Assembly: GCF_028767125.1 (NCBI RefSeq)
Contig: NZ_JAKCWP010000006.1
Location: 62,001-126,000, forward strand
Direction: 5' to 3'
Source: Chelativorans sp. YIM 93263
Lineage (GTDB): Bacteria; Pseudomonadota; Alphaproteobacteria; Rhizobiales; Rhizobiaceae
Length of the DNA stretch: 64,000 nucleotides
The position numbers were made by a program, and so were the translations under genes. The notes beneath the pieces are model-generated. The model ran no database searches, was not told the DNA's origin, and saw only the letters and a program-made list of their open reading frames with translations. This document shows positions 54,403 to 62,180 of this stretch, one piece after another. Within the stretch, counting starts at the first letter, position 1. Each line of letters starts with the position of its first letter.

Positions 54403-54622
54403 GATGTCTCCCGCCGGAATGGCTTCGCTTCAGGCATGAATAAAGGTCAGGATCAATCCCGTATTGCCAGGATGACCCTAATACCATAGCGTAGAAAAAG
54501 TCCAGATTGGTAACAAAGTGGGCTATCGCCAGACTGGAGCAATTATGCCATCTGCGCGGACCGGAACGCAAAACGATAGCAGAATGGCACAGGCTGTTTC
54601 CTGCGCAATTTCGGAGGGCTTC
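54403..54622. promoter_or_regulatory. Divergent promoter region of the peptide importer
   Basis: Drives both the leftward ATPase-hydrolase-anmK operon and the rightward binding protein-permease-GntR operon. CTAATACCA (54478-54486) is the complement of TGGTATTAG, identical to the first 9 bp of the site before the SIS-nagA operon; the second half of the motif is not conserved here, though an ATTGGT lies at 54506-54511. A shared regulator is suggested. Confidence 0.45.
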
Positions 54623-56140
54623 ATGACAATGAGAAAGATCGGCGGAGCACAGGCGCTCGCGGCAGCCGGGCTTCTGGCCGGCACGCTTGCAGCGGCGGCG
54701 GACAACGGTGGAAAGCTTCAGATCGCCATCGATTCCGCACCGGCGGGCCTTGACCCGCACTTGATCACCGCGTTCAACTCGGTGGTGGTTGTCCAGAACA
54801 CCATTTACGAGGGGCTGACGGCCATCGACCAGGACCTTTCGGTGGTGCCGGGTCTTGCCGAGAACTGGGAGGTCTCCGATGACGGACTGACCTACACCTT
54901 CACCCTCGCCGAGGGCGTCACTTTCCATGACGGATCGGAATTCACCGCCGAGGACGTGGCCGCCTCTATCGAGCGCGTCCAGGCCGAGAAGACGGGTTCG
55001 CCGCTGGCCAGCCGCGTCTCCCCGATCATCGAGACGGAGATCGTCGGGCCCAACGAAATCGTCTTCAAACTGGAAGAGCCGTTCGCGCCGATCCTCTCGT
55101 CGCTAGCGACTATCGCGATTGTCCCGTCGGAGTACGAGGACGATGTCGATTCCCTTCAGCAGGAGCCGGTCGGCACCGGCCCCTTCGCTTTCTCCGAGTG
55201 GCAGCCCAACAGCTATATCGAGCTCACCCGGTTTGAGGATTATCGCGAAGACGGCAAGCCGCATCTTGACGCGGCGCGCTTCAATTTCGTGCCCGAGTCG
55301 GCCACCCGCCAGGTGGGCATTCAGGCCGGTGACTACCACCTCCTTCCCGGCCTCGATCCCGCAACGGCGCTGCAGCTTCAGGGCCAGCCCAATGTCACCG
55401 TCCAGGAAACGCGTGATCTCTCCTACACGCTCATCGGCATGAACACGACGCGCGAGCCTTTCGACAAGGCGGAGGTGCGCACCGCCTTCAACATGCTGCT
55501 CGACCGGCAGGAAATCATCGACGGCGCGCTCTTCGGCGCCGGGATTCCCGCCGGCCCGCTCTCGCCCGCCCTCGTCAACTGGGCGCTCGATGCCTCCGAG
55601 TTCGCCTGCTACGAAACCGACCGCGAAGGCGCCATGGAGATGCTCGAAGAGGCCGGCGTCGAGACGCCCGTCAAACTGACCATGAACGTCCTGCCCCGGC
55701 AGGACACGCGCGACATCGCCCAGATCGTCCAGCAGCAGGTGGCTGGCGCCTTCGAGATCGAACTGCTCAACCAGGAGATCGGGCAGTTCGTGCAGGACTG
55801 GCGTAATTCTGACTTCGATCTCTTCGTTTCGGCCAATGGCGGCAGCCCCGATCCGGACGAATATTTCTATCGCACTTTCTATGGCGGCGGCTCGACGAAC
55901 GTTTTCGGCTATGATGATTCCTCCGTCGACGAGCTGCTCGATGCCGGACGGCGCGAACGGGAGTATGCCGACCGCAAGTCGATCTACGATCAATTGCAGC
56001 GCAAGCTCGCCTGCGAGGGACCGATCGCGCATCTGGCTTACGGAAACCTCTATACGGCCGTTTCCGACGAGGTCGACGGCTTCGAGATCTATGCCAACAT
56101 GCGCCTGAGAAGCCTCGCGGACGTGACCCTCGCGCAGTAA
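54623..56140 (+). CDS. Peptide/muropeptide ABC transporter substrate-binding protein (DppA/OppA family)
   Basis: 505 residues from ATG 54623 (GGAGGG 4 nt upstream; a second ATG at 54629 is spaced better). The signal peptide reads MRKIGGAQALAAAGLLAGTL. The SBP family 5 pattern is present: AGLDPHLITAFNSVVVVQNTI, DLSVVPGLAENWEVSDDGLT, and TYTFTLAEGVTFHDGSEFTAEDV, split here. The ligand may be a peptide or muropeptide, by its position beside anmK; a dipeptide or opine importer is an alternative. Confidence 0.9.
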   Translation: MTMRKIGGAQALAAAGLLAGTLAAAADNGGKLQIAIDSAPAGLDPHLITAFNSVVVVQNTIYEGLTAIDQDLSVVPGLAENWEVSDDGLTYTFTLAEGVTFHDGSEFTAEDVAASIERVQAEKTGSPLASRVSPIIETEIVGPNEIVFKLEEPFAPILSSLATIAIVPSEYEDDVDSLQQEPVGTGPFAFSEWQPNSYIELTRFEDYREDGKPHLDAARFNFVPESATRQVGIQAGDYHLLPGLDPATALQLQGQPNVTVQETRDLSYTLIGMNTTREPFDKAEVRTAFNMLLDRQEIIDGALFGAGIPAGPLSPALVNWALDASEFACYETDREGAMEMLEEAGVETPVKLTMNVLPRQDTRDIAQIVQQQVAGAFEIELLNQEIGQFVQDWRNSDFDLFVSANGGSPDPDEYFYRTFYGGGSTNVFGYDDSSVDELLDAGRREREYADRKSIYDQLQRKLACEGPIAHLAYGNLYTAVSDEVDGFEIYANMRLRSLADVTLAQ

Positions 56141-56200
56141 TCATCGAAACCGGGTTCCGGCGACGGGCGCGCTCGCGCCGGAACCCCTTCCGGATCGGAC

Positions 56201-57154
56201 ATGCAAAGCCGCTTCATCCTGAATCGACTGGTCGACCTCCTCTTCGTGCTGTTCGGCGTGTCGATCGTCGTCTTTTTGATGATCCGCCTGATCCCCGGCG
56301 ACGCCGTGGCCATCATGCTGGGCGCGAACACCGACATCACGCCCGAGCGGGTGGCGGAGTTACGCGCTCGGCTCGGACTGGATCAACCGTTCTACATGCA
56401 ATATCTGGACTGGATCGGCGGCATTTTCCGTGGAGATTTCGGAACTTCCGTGTGGACCGGCCGCCCGGTGGCCACCGAAATCGCCGCCCATGTCTGGCCG
56501 ACGCTGGAACTCACTCTCCTGTCGGTTCTCGTCGGGGCGGGGCTGTCCATTCCGATCGGCTGTTTCATGGCAGAGGCACGCGGCAGAAGCTCGGAAGTCG
56601 CTGTGCGCATCGGCGCCATCGCGGGGCTGACCATCCCCTCCTTCTGGCTCGGCATCGTCTCGATCTTCCTGGTTTCCAAGCTTCTGCCCGGCGTCTCCGC
56701 GCTCGGCTACGTGCCCTTCACGGAAGATCCCCTCGGCAATCTCCAGCGCATGATCCTGCCTGTCATCGCGCTCAGCCTGCCCATGCTCGCCAACCTATCG
56801 CGCCTGGTGCGCTCGGCCATGCTGGACGCACTGGGACAGGATTATATCCGCACCGCCAGGGCCAAGGGCGCCGGCCACCGCCGCCTGATCTACAAGCACG
56901 CCCTGCGCAACGCGCTCATTCCTTTCATCACCTCCGTCGGCGTTCTCACCGGCTACATGCTGGGCGGGGCCATCGTGGTGGAGCAGGTCTTTGCCATTCC
57001 CGGCCTCGGCCGTCTCGTCCTCGGCGCCATCTCGGAGCGCAACTATCCGCTTGTGCAGGCGACCATCCTCGTCATGACCTTCGCTTTCGTCTTCGTGAAT
57101 TTCCTGGTCGACCTGCTCTATGCGGTGATCGATCCGAGGGTGGCGCGCAAATGA
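56201..57154 (+). CDS. Oligopeptide ABC transporter permease (DppB/OppB-like)
   Basis: 317 residues with six membrane segments. FLMIRLIPGDAVAIMLG at the N-terminus, LDQPFYMQYLDWIGGIFRGDFGTS and the EAA loop YIRTARAKGAGHRRLIYKHA define DppB-type permeases. It overlaps the second permease by 4 bp. Confidence 0.94.
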   Translation: MQSRFILNRLVDLLFVLFGVSIVVFLMIRLIPGDAVAIMLGANTDITPERVAELRARLGLDQPFYMQYLDWIGGIFRGDFGTSVWTGRPVATEIAAHVWPTLELTLLSVLVGAGLSIPIGCFMAEARGRSSEVAVRIGAIAGLTIPSFWLGIVSIFLVSKLLPGVSALGYVPFTEDPLGNLQRMILPVIALSLPMLANLSRLVRSAMLDALGQDYIRTARAKGAGHRRLIYKHALRNALIPFITSVGVLTGYMLGGAIVVEQVFAIPGLGRLVLGAISERNYPLVQATILVMTFAFVFVNFLVDLLYAVIDPRVARK

Positions 57155-57981
57155 TACCCTTCCTCAAGCAAAACCGGCTTCTCTCATTCGCCTTTGGCTT
57201 CGTGGTGCTGCAGGTGCTGCTGGCCGGCTTCGCGCCGCTTCTGGCGCCCTACGATCCCTTCAACCAGGTGATGGCTGAGCGTATGCAGGGGCCAAGCATG
57301 CTCCACTGGCTGGGCACTGACCAGCTCGGCCGCGACGTGCTGGCCCGCATTCTCTTTGGCTACCGCACATCGCTTCTGACCTGCGGTACAGCGGTCCTTA
57401 TAGCCCTTGTTCTGGGCGGCACGCTGGGCATGCTCGCTGCATACTACAAGGGCTGGTTCGACCGCATTGTCATGCGCCTGATGGACGTGCTCTTCGCCTT
57501 CCCCATTCTGCTGCTGGCGATCGGCATCATCGCCATCCTCGGCCCCAGCACCTGGAGCGCGGCTTTCGCCATCGCCATTGTCTACACGCCCATTTTCGCG
57601 CGCCTTTTGCGTGGCCCGGCGCTGGTGATCTGCGAGAGCGAATACGCCATGGGTGCGCGCGCCATCGGCGCTTCGGATGCCCGCATCATCTTTGCGCACA
57701 TCCTGCCGAACCTCTCGTCCGTCCTGCTGGTCCAGACGAGCCTGCTGCTTTCGGCCGCGATTCTCGTGGAAGCCTCACTTTCCTTCCTCGGGCTCGGCGC
57801 GCAACCGCCCGTGCCCTCGCTCGGCCTCATGCTTTCGGAAGGTCGCAATTTCCTGATGCTGTCGCCCTGGCCGGCCATTTTCGCCGGCTTCGCGATCCTG
57901 TTTCTATCCTTTGGTTTTAATCTTCTGGGGGACGCGCTGCGTGACACGCTCGATCCCCGCCTGCGCGGACAGGAGGCTTGA
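57151..57981 (+). CDS. Oligopeptide ABC transporter permease (DppC/OppC-like)
   Basis: 276 residues from ATG 57151, overlapping the dppB-like stop (ATGA). WLGTDQLGRDVLARILFGYRTS is the diagnostic DppC motif and AMGARAIGASDARIIFAHIL the EAA loop. The frame is open far upstream, but in another reading frame of dppB. Forms the heterodimeric channel with the preceding gene product. Confidence 0.94.
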   Translation: MIPFLKQNRLLSFAFGFVVLQVLLAGFAPLLAPYDPFNQVMAERMQGPSMLHWLGTDQLGRDVLARILFGYRTSLLTCGTAVLIALVLGGTLGMLAAYYKGWFDRIVMRLMDVLFAFPILLLAIGIIAILGPSTWSAAFAIAIVYTPIFARLLRGPALVICESEYAMGARAIGASDARIIFAHILPNLSSVLLVQTSLLLSAAILVEASLSFLGLGAQPPVPSLGLMLSEGRNFLMLSPWPAIFAGFAILFLSFGFNLLGDALRDTLDPRLRGQEA

Positions 57982-57983
57982 GC

Positions 57984-58784
57984 ATGCTGAAAACCGACGT
58001 GAACGACGAGCACGAGGAGCAGGAAAACGAGGAGGTTTCCGTCCTTCTTCAGGAAATCGCCGACCGGCTCCCGGTTTATGGCGGCTCTTCCGGTCCACTC
58101 TATCAGCGGCTTTCAAAAGCCATCCGCAGCCTCATCGAAACGGGCGTCCTGCGCGGTGAGCAGGCGCTGCCCTCGGAGCGCGAGTTGGTCAAGGCCACCG
58201 GCCTTTCCCGCATCACTGTGCGCAACGCCATGAAGGATCTGGCCCGCGAAGGCCTGATCTCAAAGCGCCACGGCGCCGGCACCTACGTCTCGCGCTATAT
58301 CGACCAGCCGCTCTCCGTCCTCATCGGCTTCACTGCCGACATGGCCCGGCGGGGCGCGGAAAGCTCCTCCATCGTCCTGGAAAAGACGAGCGGCCTGCCG
58401 AGCCCCGACGAAATCCTCAAACTCGGGCTGTCGCCCAACGATCAGGTCTTCCGTCTCTCCCGAGTCCGCCTGTCCAACGGCGAGCCGTTGGCCATCGAAA
58501 ACGCCGTGGTGCCGCTCAGCGCCATCGATCCCGACAATATGGGTGATTCCCTCTACGAGGCCCTGCGTGAAAAGGGCAACTTCCCCGTCCGAGCTCTCCA
58601 GCGCCTCCGCTCAGCCATCGCCGACGAACGCGAAGCCGAGCTTCTGGGCATCGCTTCCGGCAGCCCAATCCTCCACATCGAACGCCGCTCCTTCTTCGCC
58701 AACGGCCGCCCGATCGAGGTCACCAACTCCGCCTACCGCGGCGACCGCTACGACTTCATCGCCGAATTGAAGGTGGAGCAGTAA
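57984..58784 (+). CDS. GntR-family regulator with UTRA domain (HutC/NagR-like)
   Basis: 266 residues from ATG 57984, with AGGAGG 7 nt upstream and inside the end of the permease gene. An N-terminal GntR winged helix (ALPSERELVKATGLSRITVRNAMKDL) follows an acidic leader of about 30 residues; the C-terminal UTRA effector domain shows RLSNGEPLAIENAVVP and ILHIERRSFFANGRPIEV. UTRA domains of NagR/DasR bind GlcN-6-P or GlcNAc-6-P. It is a good candidate to control this locus through the TGGTATTnnATTGGT sites, an inference. Confidence 0.92.
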   Translation: MLKTDVNDEHEEQENEEVSVLLQEIADRLPVYGGSSGPLYQRLSKAIRSLIETGVLRGEQALPSERELVKATGLSRITVRNAMKDLAREGLISKRHGAGTYVSRYIDQPLSVLIGFTADMARRGAESSSIVLEKTSGLPSPDEILKLGLSPNDQVFRLSRVRLSNGEPLAIENAVVPLSAIDPDNMGDSLYEALREKGNFPVRALQRLRSAIADEREAELLGIASGSPILHIERRSFFANGRPIEVTNSAYRGDRYDFIAELKVEQ

Positions 58785-59202
58785 GGCGACCGATCGGGCC
58801 CTCCGTTCCCCCCGGAAACGCACCGGTGCTCCAGACTTTCTTCCCGGAAGCCATTCAACAGCGTGGTGCCACGCGGAAGGGCTCAGGCATAGATACCAGG
58901 GTCGACGCCCTGGTATGACGAGGTGGAGGACGTTTCGGCCAATCGCCGACGCTCGAGATTAGCGCCGCCATCCCCGCCCTCGTCATACCAAGGCTCGACC
59001 TTGGTATCCATGCCTGAGCGGAGACGAAACGTGCCGGCGCTTCCGGATAAGCACCCAGTGCGGGGATAAAAAATGGCGCCTTAGACATTTTCTCGGCAGA
59101 TAAGCAATTGTTTTTGCTCGATATCAGAAAAAAGTTCGGATTTTTTTCGGCTGATTTTATCCTACAACGCCCAGCCGCTCTATCATCCAACCCATCGCTC
59201 TC
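58785..59202. other. Intergenic region: repeat and AT-rich segment
   Basis: Begins with a short unassigned stretch, then the repeat element at 58882-59018. From 59060 to 59165 the sequence becomes AT-rich (runs of A and T such as GTTTTTGCTC and GGATTTTTTTCGG), directly before the GC-rich structured segment, and could hold its promoter or a terminator. No gene seen. Confidence 0.4.
58882..59018. repeat. Rhizobial-type palindromic intergenic element, copy B
   Basis: Perfect 9-bp terminal inverted repeats CTCAGGCAT (58882-58890) and ATGCCTGAG (59010-59018). Inner palindromes CCAGGGTCGACGCCCTGG and CCAAGGCTCGACCTTGG sit near each end, and GAGATTAGCGC lies in the middle. The whole element aligns with 27172-27299 over almost its full length. 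It follows the GntR gene by about 100 bp. Confidence 0.75.
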
Positions 59203-59550
59203 GCGGGACCCGGATGCGCACCGGGTGTTCGGGAGGGCGGCGGCAGCCTCCCCCTCCAGGGATCCGGTACCTGGAGGCATGTGAGGGCCCGCAACAGTCC
59301 GGCGGCGCCGGGGTGCTGTGTGACAGACAGCATCGCCGGAAAAACCGGGCACCGGGTGAGAGACGGAGCCGGGCAGCCGCGGAGAAGCCGCTAGGGCTTC
59401 TTCTTCGGCCCGGCCAAGACCCCCCCCTAATTGGGTGCAGCCGGGACGGAGGGGAGGCCCGAGTGACCGGCCAACCGTGGGACAGCGGCCGACGGGGCGC
59501 GTGGAACGCGCCACTTAAATTAATAGAGAGGCACGGACCACGCGCCCCGT
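59203..59550 (+). ncRNA. Candidate GC-rich structured RNA of unknown class
   Basis: About 350 bp packed with consecutive stems: ACCCGG/CCGGGT (from 59210), GGGAGG/CCTCCC, CCTCCAGG/CCTGGAGG (8 bp), GGTGCTGT/ACAGCATC (59312-59334), GCCGGGC/GCCCGGC around an inner GAAGCC/GGCTTC, CGGCC/GGCCG, and CGGGGCGCGTGG/CCACGCGCCCCG (59493-59504 and 59538-59549, 12 bp). One stem pairs through a G-U on the plus strand that would be A-C on the other, favouring plus-strand RNA. The size and style recall HEARO/omega RNAs, but no IscB-like gene is nearby. It does not match RNase P, tmRNA or SRP RNA signatures I know. Open frames here look like shadows. Confidence 0.4.
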
Positions 59551-59615
59551 TTCCCGATCTTTGAAATGGCCAGACGGTGACAAGCCGGGCGTGGCGACGA
59601 TGACGCGCGCCTCCT

Positions 59616-59635
59616 CCTCCCCCCTTGAGGGGAGG
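59616..59635. repeat. CCTCCCC/GGGGAGG palindrome
   Basis: CCTCCCC-ccttga-GGGGAGG, 34 bp beyond the 3' end of the PfkB kinase gene. It resembles the palindromes at 6877-6897 and 34851-34870. It may serve as a transcript end for the leftward kinase gene. Confidence 0.5.
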
Positions 59636-59669
59636 GACTACGCCGGCGCCACCATTCTTGGGCCGTGTA

Positions 59670-60593
59670 TCACTCCGCCGCTGCCAAAGCATCCAGCACA
59701 TCCTGCCGCTTCGGCATGGGAGCGACAGCGCCGTAGCCGCGGGTGGACAGCGCGGCGGCGGCATTGGCGAAGCGCGCCGCCTCGAATGGGTCGCCATGGC
59801 GGACAAGCTCCGCCAGGAAATTGCCGTCGAAGGTATCCCCGGCGCCCGTGGCGTCCACGGCCTCGACCGCGATGCCCGGAACGCGCCGGCGCTCTTCCTT
59901 CGTTGCCACGAGACAGCCATCCTTGCCCAGCGTCAGCGCCATGACCTCCGCACCCTGTCCGAGGCAATAGTCCGCAATGGCGTCAGGATCGCTCAAGCCC
60001 AGCAACTGCTCGGCATCCTCAAGCCCAGGCAGCGCGATATCGGTCATGCTGAGAGCCGCGCCGATCAGAGCGCGCGCCCTGGCCAGCGGCCACAGCTTGA
60101 GCCGCAGATTGGTATCAAACGAGACCTTCGTGCCAGCCTGACGGGCGATCTCGATAGCCTCGAGAACGGCATCCGTCGCGCTGGCGCTGATCGCCATGGA
60201 AATGCCCGAGACGTGCAGGATTTCGGCATTCTCGATCGCCGCGCGCGGCAGGTCCCGCGGGCTGTAACGGCTCGCCGCCGATCCGGCGCGAAGGTAGGAG
60301 AACACATGCCCCGCCTCGCCATGGGTGACGAAATAAATGCCCGTGTGGGCCTCCGGATCGCGCAGCACATGAGTGGCATCCACGCCGTTCTCGCGCCACA
60401 GGCGAATAAAGCTGTCGCCGAATTCATCCTGCCCCAAAGCGGTGACATAGCCCACCGAAGCGCCGGCGCGGGCAGCTGCTATAGCGCAATTAGAAGTGTC
60501 GCCGCCATGACCGTAAAGATAATGCCCCTTCGTATCCACTTGGTTGAATTCAGCTAATGGCTCTCCCATGCAAAGGATTTGCGGATCGGACAT
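59670..60593 (-). CDS. PfkB-family carbohydrate kinase (2-keto-3-deoxygluconate kinase-like)
   Basis: 307 residues from ATG 60593. PfkB signature 2, DATGAGDTFDGNFLAEL with the catalytic Asp, lies near the C-terminus, and GGDTSNCAIAAARAGASVGY near the N-terminus. CMGEPLAEFNQ at the start resembles KdgK. It should phosphorylate a sugar acid or furanose with ATP. The frame extends to 60659, where no ribosome site is seen. It has no catabolic neighbours here, so the pathway is uncertain. Confidence 0.85.
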   Translation of the reverse strand: MSDPQILCMGEPLAEFNQVDTKGHYLYGHGGDTSNCAIAAARAGASVGYVTALGQDEFGDSFIRLWRENGVDATHVLRDPEAHTGIYFVTHGEAGHVFSYLRAGSAASRYSPRDLPRAAIENAEILHVSGISMAISASATDAVLEAIEIARQAGTKVSFDTNLRLKLWPLARARALIGAALSMTDIALPGLEDAEQLLGLSDPDAIADYCLGQGAEVMALTLGKDGCLVATKEERRRVPGIAVEAVDATGAGDTFDGNFLAELVRHGDPFEAARFANAAAALSTRGYGAVAPMPKRQDVLDALAAAE

Positions 60594-60734
60594 GTCGGCT
60601 TCTTTCTTCTTCGGGTGCGGCGATGCGGTTGTGGAGCGGCCTCGAAGCGTCGAGTTCACGCACCCCTTTCAAATCGATTTCTCACGCCGCGGCAAGCACC
60701 CCTTGGGCGTTAAGCACCATATCGTGAGGGCCGG

Positions 60735-61184
60735 CTATGGCTCCGAGTAGCCGTGCGGCTCGATCTGCAGGTTGTGGGTGCTCGGATCGTTCTCGAAGAT
60801 AAGCGCGCCCTGCCGTTCGGAAAGGGACGGCACATAATCGAACGTGACTTCCCGTTCTTCCACGACCTCCCCGCCGCTCCTTAGTTCTCCCACCACGAGA
60901 ACGCCGGCCGCAGTGGCGTTCCCCTCGTTCACGATGCGGAACGCGGCATGATAGACATCATCGACCGGACGGATTTCCTCCACCACGACGGCGAGCTGCG
61001 GGATTGTATTTTGCTTCTCAAACGCATGGTAAGATAGGAATCCTATCATCGCGAGAGTTAGCAGCGCGGATACGGTGCCGACAATCCATTCAATGATGCT
61101 CGGCTGGGAGCTCCCGCCATCCTTTGGAGCCTGCTGGGCTTGAGACTTCCCGTTCTCGTTTTGCTTTTTCAGACGGGCATCCAT
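60735..61184 (-). CDS. TIGR02588-family protein
   Basis: 149 residues: a basic, Gln-rich N-terminus, one membrane helix (IVGTVSALLTLAMIGFLSYHA) and a predicted outer-face beta-sandwich-like part (AVVVEEIRPVDDVYHAAFRI...GNATAAGVLVVGELRSG). I recognise it as TIGR02588, an uncharacterised family usually encoded next to TIGR02587, as here (9 bp). Function unknown. Confidence 0.82.
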   Translation of the reverse strand: MDARLKKQNENGKSQAQQAPKDGGSSQPSIIEWIVGTVSALLTLAMIGFLSYHAFEKQNTIPQLAVVVEEIRPVDDVYHAAFRIVNEGNATAAGVLVVGELRSGGEVVEEREVTFDYVPSLSERQGALIFENDPSTHNLQIEPHGYSEP

Positions 61185-61193
61185 TTTCGCCCC

Positions 61194-62060
61194 TTATAGA
61201 ATGAGCCGGGCAGCCGCGGCGCCGATTGACGTGGGAAAGCCCAGAACGGTCACAGACATCAGGATCTGGGACAGCGAGACGTCCTCCGTGCGCCCGAACG
61301 TCCAAAGGACATAAAGGCTGACGAGAGCGGCAATGGCGTAGCCCACCACCGTAAATCGCAGGAATGCGCTCCACCAAGGCGTGTCCGGGTAAAGCGGGCT
61401 CTCGCCCTTGAATTCAAGCGCGTAGACAAAGCCGTGCATGAGGAGGATCGAAACCGCGATAATGGCAATGGCGTGCCACTCTGTCATCTTGTAGGAAATC
61501 AGGATCATTTCCTCCGTCGGCGCCACGTTTAGTCCCAGGAAAAGGGCTCCCACGGCCATCAGCAACAACTCGCCCCCATAGGCCTCCTCCTCAGAGCCTT
61601 GCGGCAGCTTCGCCTTGCCTCCGCCGAGCTGGCTGCGCCCCAGGAGCGCGCCGATGCTGGCCGGAACGGACTGGATGGCGATTTTGCCGACGATTTCGTC
61701 GAGCGGCATGCCGACGGTGATGATCCCGAAACCGGTCAACACGAGGGTGCTGGAGACAATGCCGATGCCGTAAGCGGTGGCTGCATCGCGCAGATCATCC
61801 CGCCATTCGGAGGTTTCTTCAAAACCCGCCTGGTGCGAAAGCAATGTCAAAAGCGGGATGTTCAGGATGAGCAGCAGGACCAGCCGGAAACGGTCGAGGT
61901 AAAAGCCGAGCCACCACATCTCCATTGTCATCAGCATCGGTAGCGAGAAGATCAGCGCACCGCCGAGCCCCCTCGCCAGGCCGGTAGCGGCCACTGCGGG
62001 GAGGCTAAACCCGCCGCGCCCTTCCTCGTTGACGGAAGACGTGTCGTCCTGGTGCCGCAC
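61194..62060 (-). CDS. TIGR02587-family integral membrane protein
   Basis: 288 residues with about seven to eight hydrophobic segments; characteristic stretches are ARGLGGALIFSLPMLMTMEMWW, GRSQLGGGKAKLPQGSEEEA, LLLMAVGALFLGLNVAPTEEM and the terminal LGFPTSIGAAAARLIL. It matches the TIGR02587 family and is followed by TIGR02588. The AP-TEEM segment places acidic residues within a membrane region, which hints at a transport or cation-handling role, but no function is established. Confidence 0.82.
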   Translation of the reverse strand: MRHQDDTSSVNEEGRGGFSLPAVAATGLARGLGGALIFSLPMLMTMEMWWLGFYLDRFRLVLLLILNIPLLTLLSHQAGFEETSEWRDDLRDAATAYGIGIVSSTLVLTGFGIITVGMPLDEIVGKIAIQSVPASIGALLGRSQLGGGKAKLPQGSEEEAYGGELLLMAVGALFLGLNVAPTEEMILISYKMTEWHAIAIIAVSILLMHGFVYALEFKGESPLYPDTPWWSAFLRFTVVGYAIAALVSLYVLWTFGRTEDVSLSQILMSVTVLGFPTSIGAAAARLIL

Positions 62061-62180
62061 AACCGAACCTTTCAGTACCAGCCCGCAACGCGTTGCGGGA
62101 CGCTGGGAACTATTTCGTACTCGAAACAGTCTCGGGCGTGTTCAGGTTCCGGGATTCGCGCGACGGCGAATTTTGTCGGC

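Noticed and set aside
59203-59550. RNase P RNA, tmRNA or SRP RNA
   Set aside because: The expected conserved stretches (such as GAGGAAAGTCC for RNase P) are missing on both strands.
59183-59920. Minus-strand frame across the structured segment and the kinase tail
   Set aside because: The translation is Arg/Pro-rich and follows hairpins; it runs into the kinase gene in a wrong frame.
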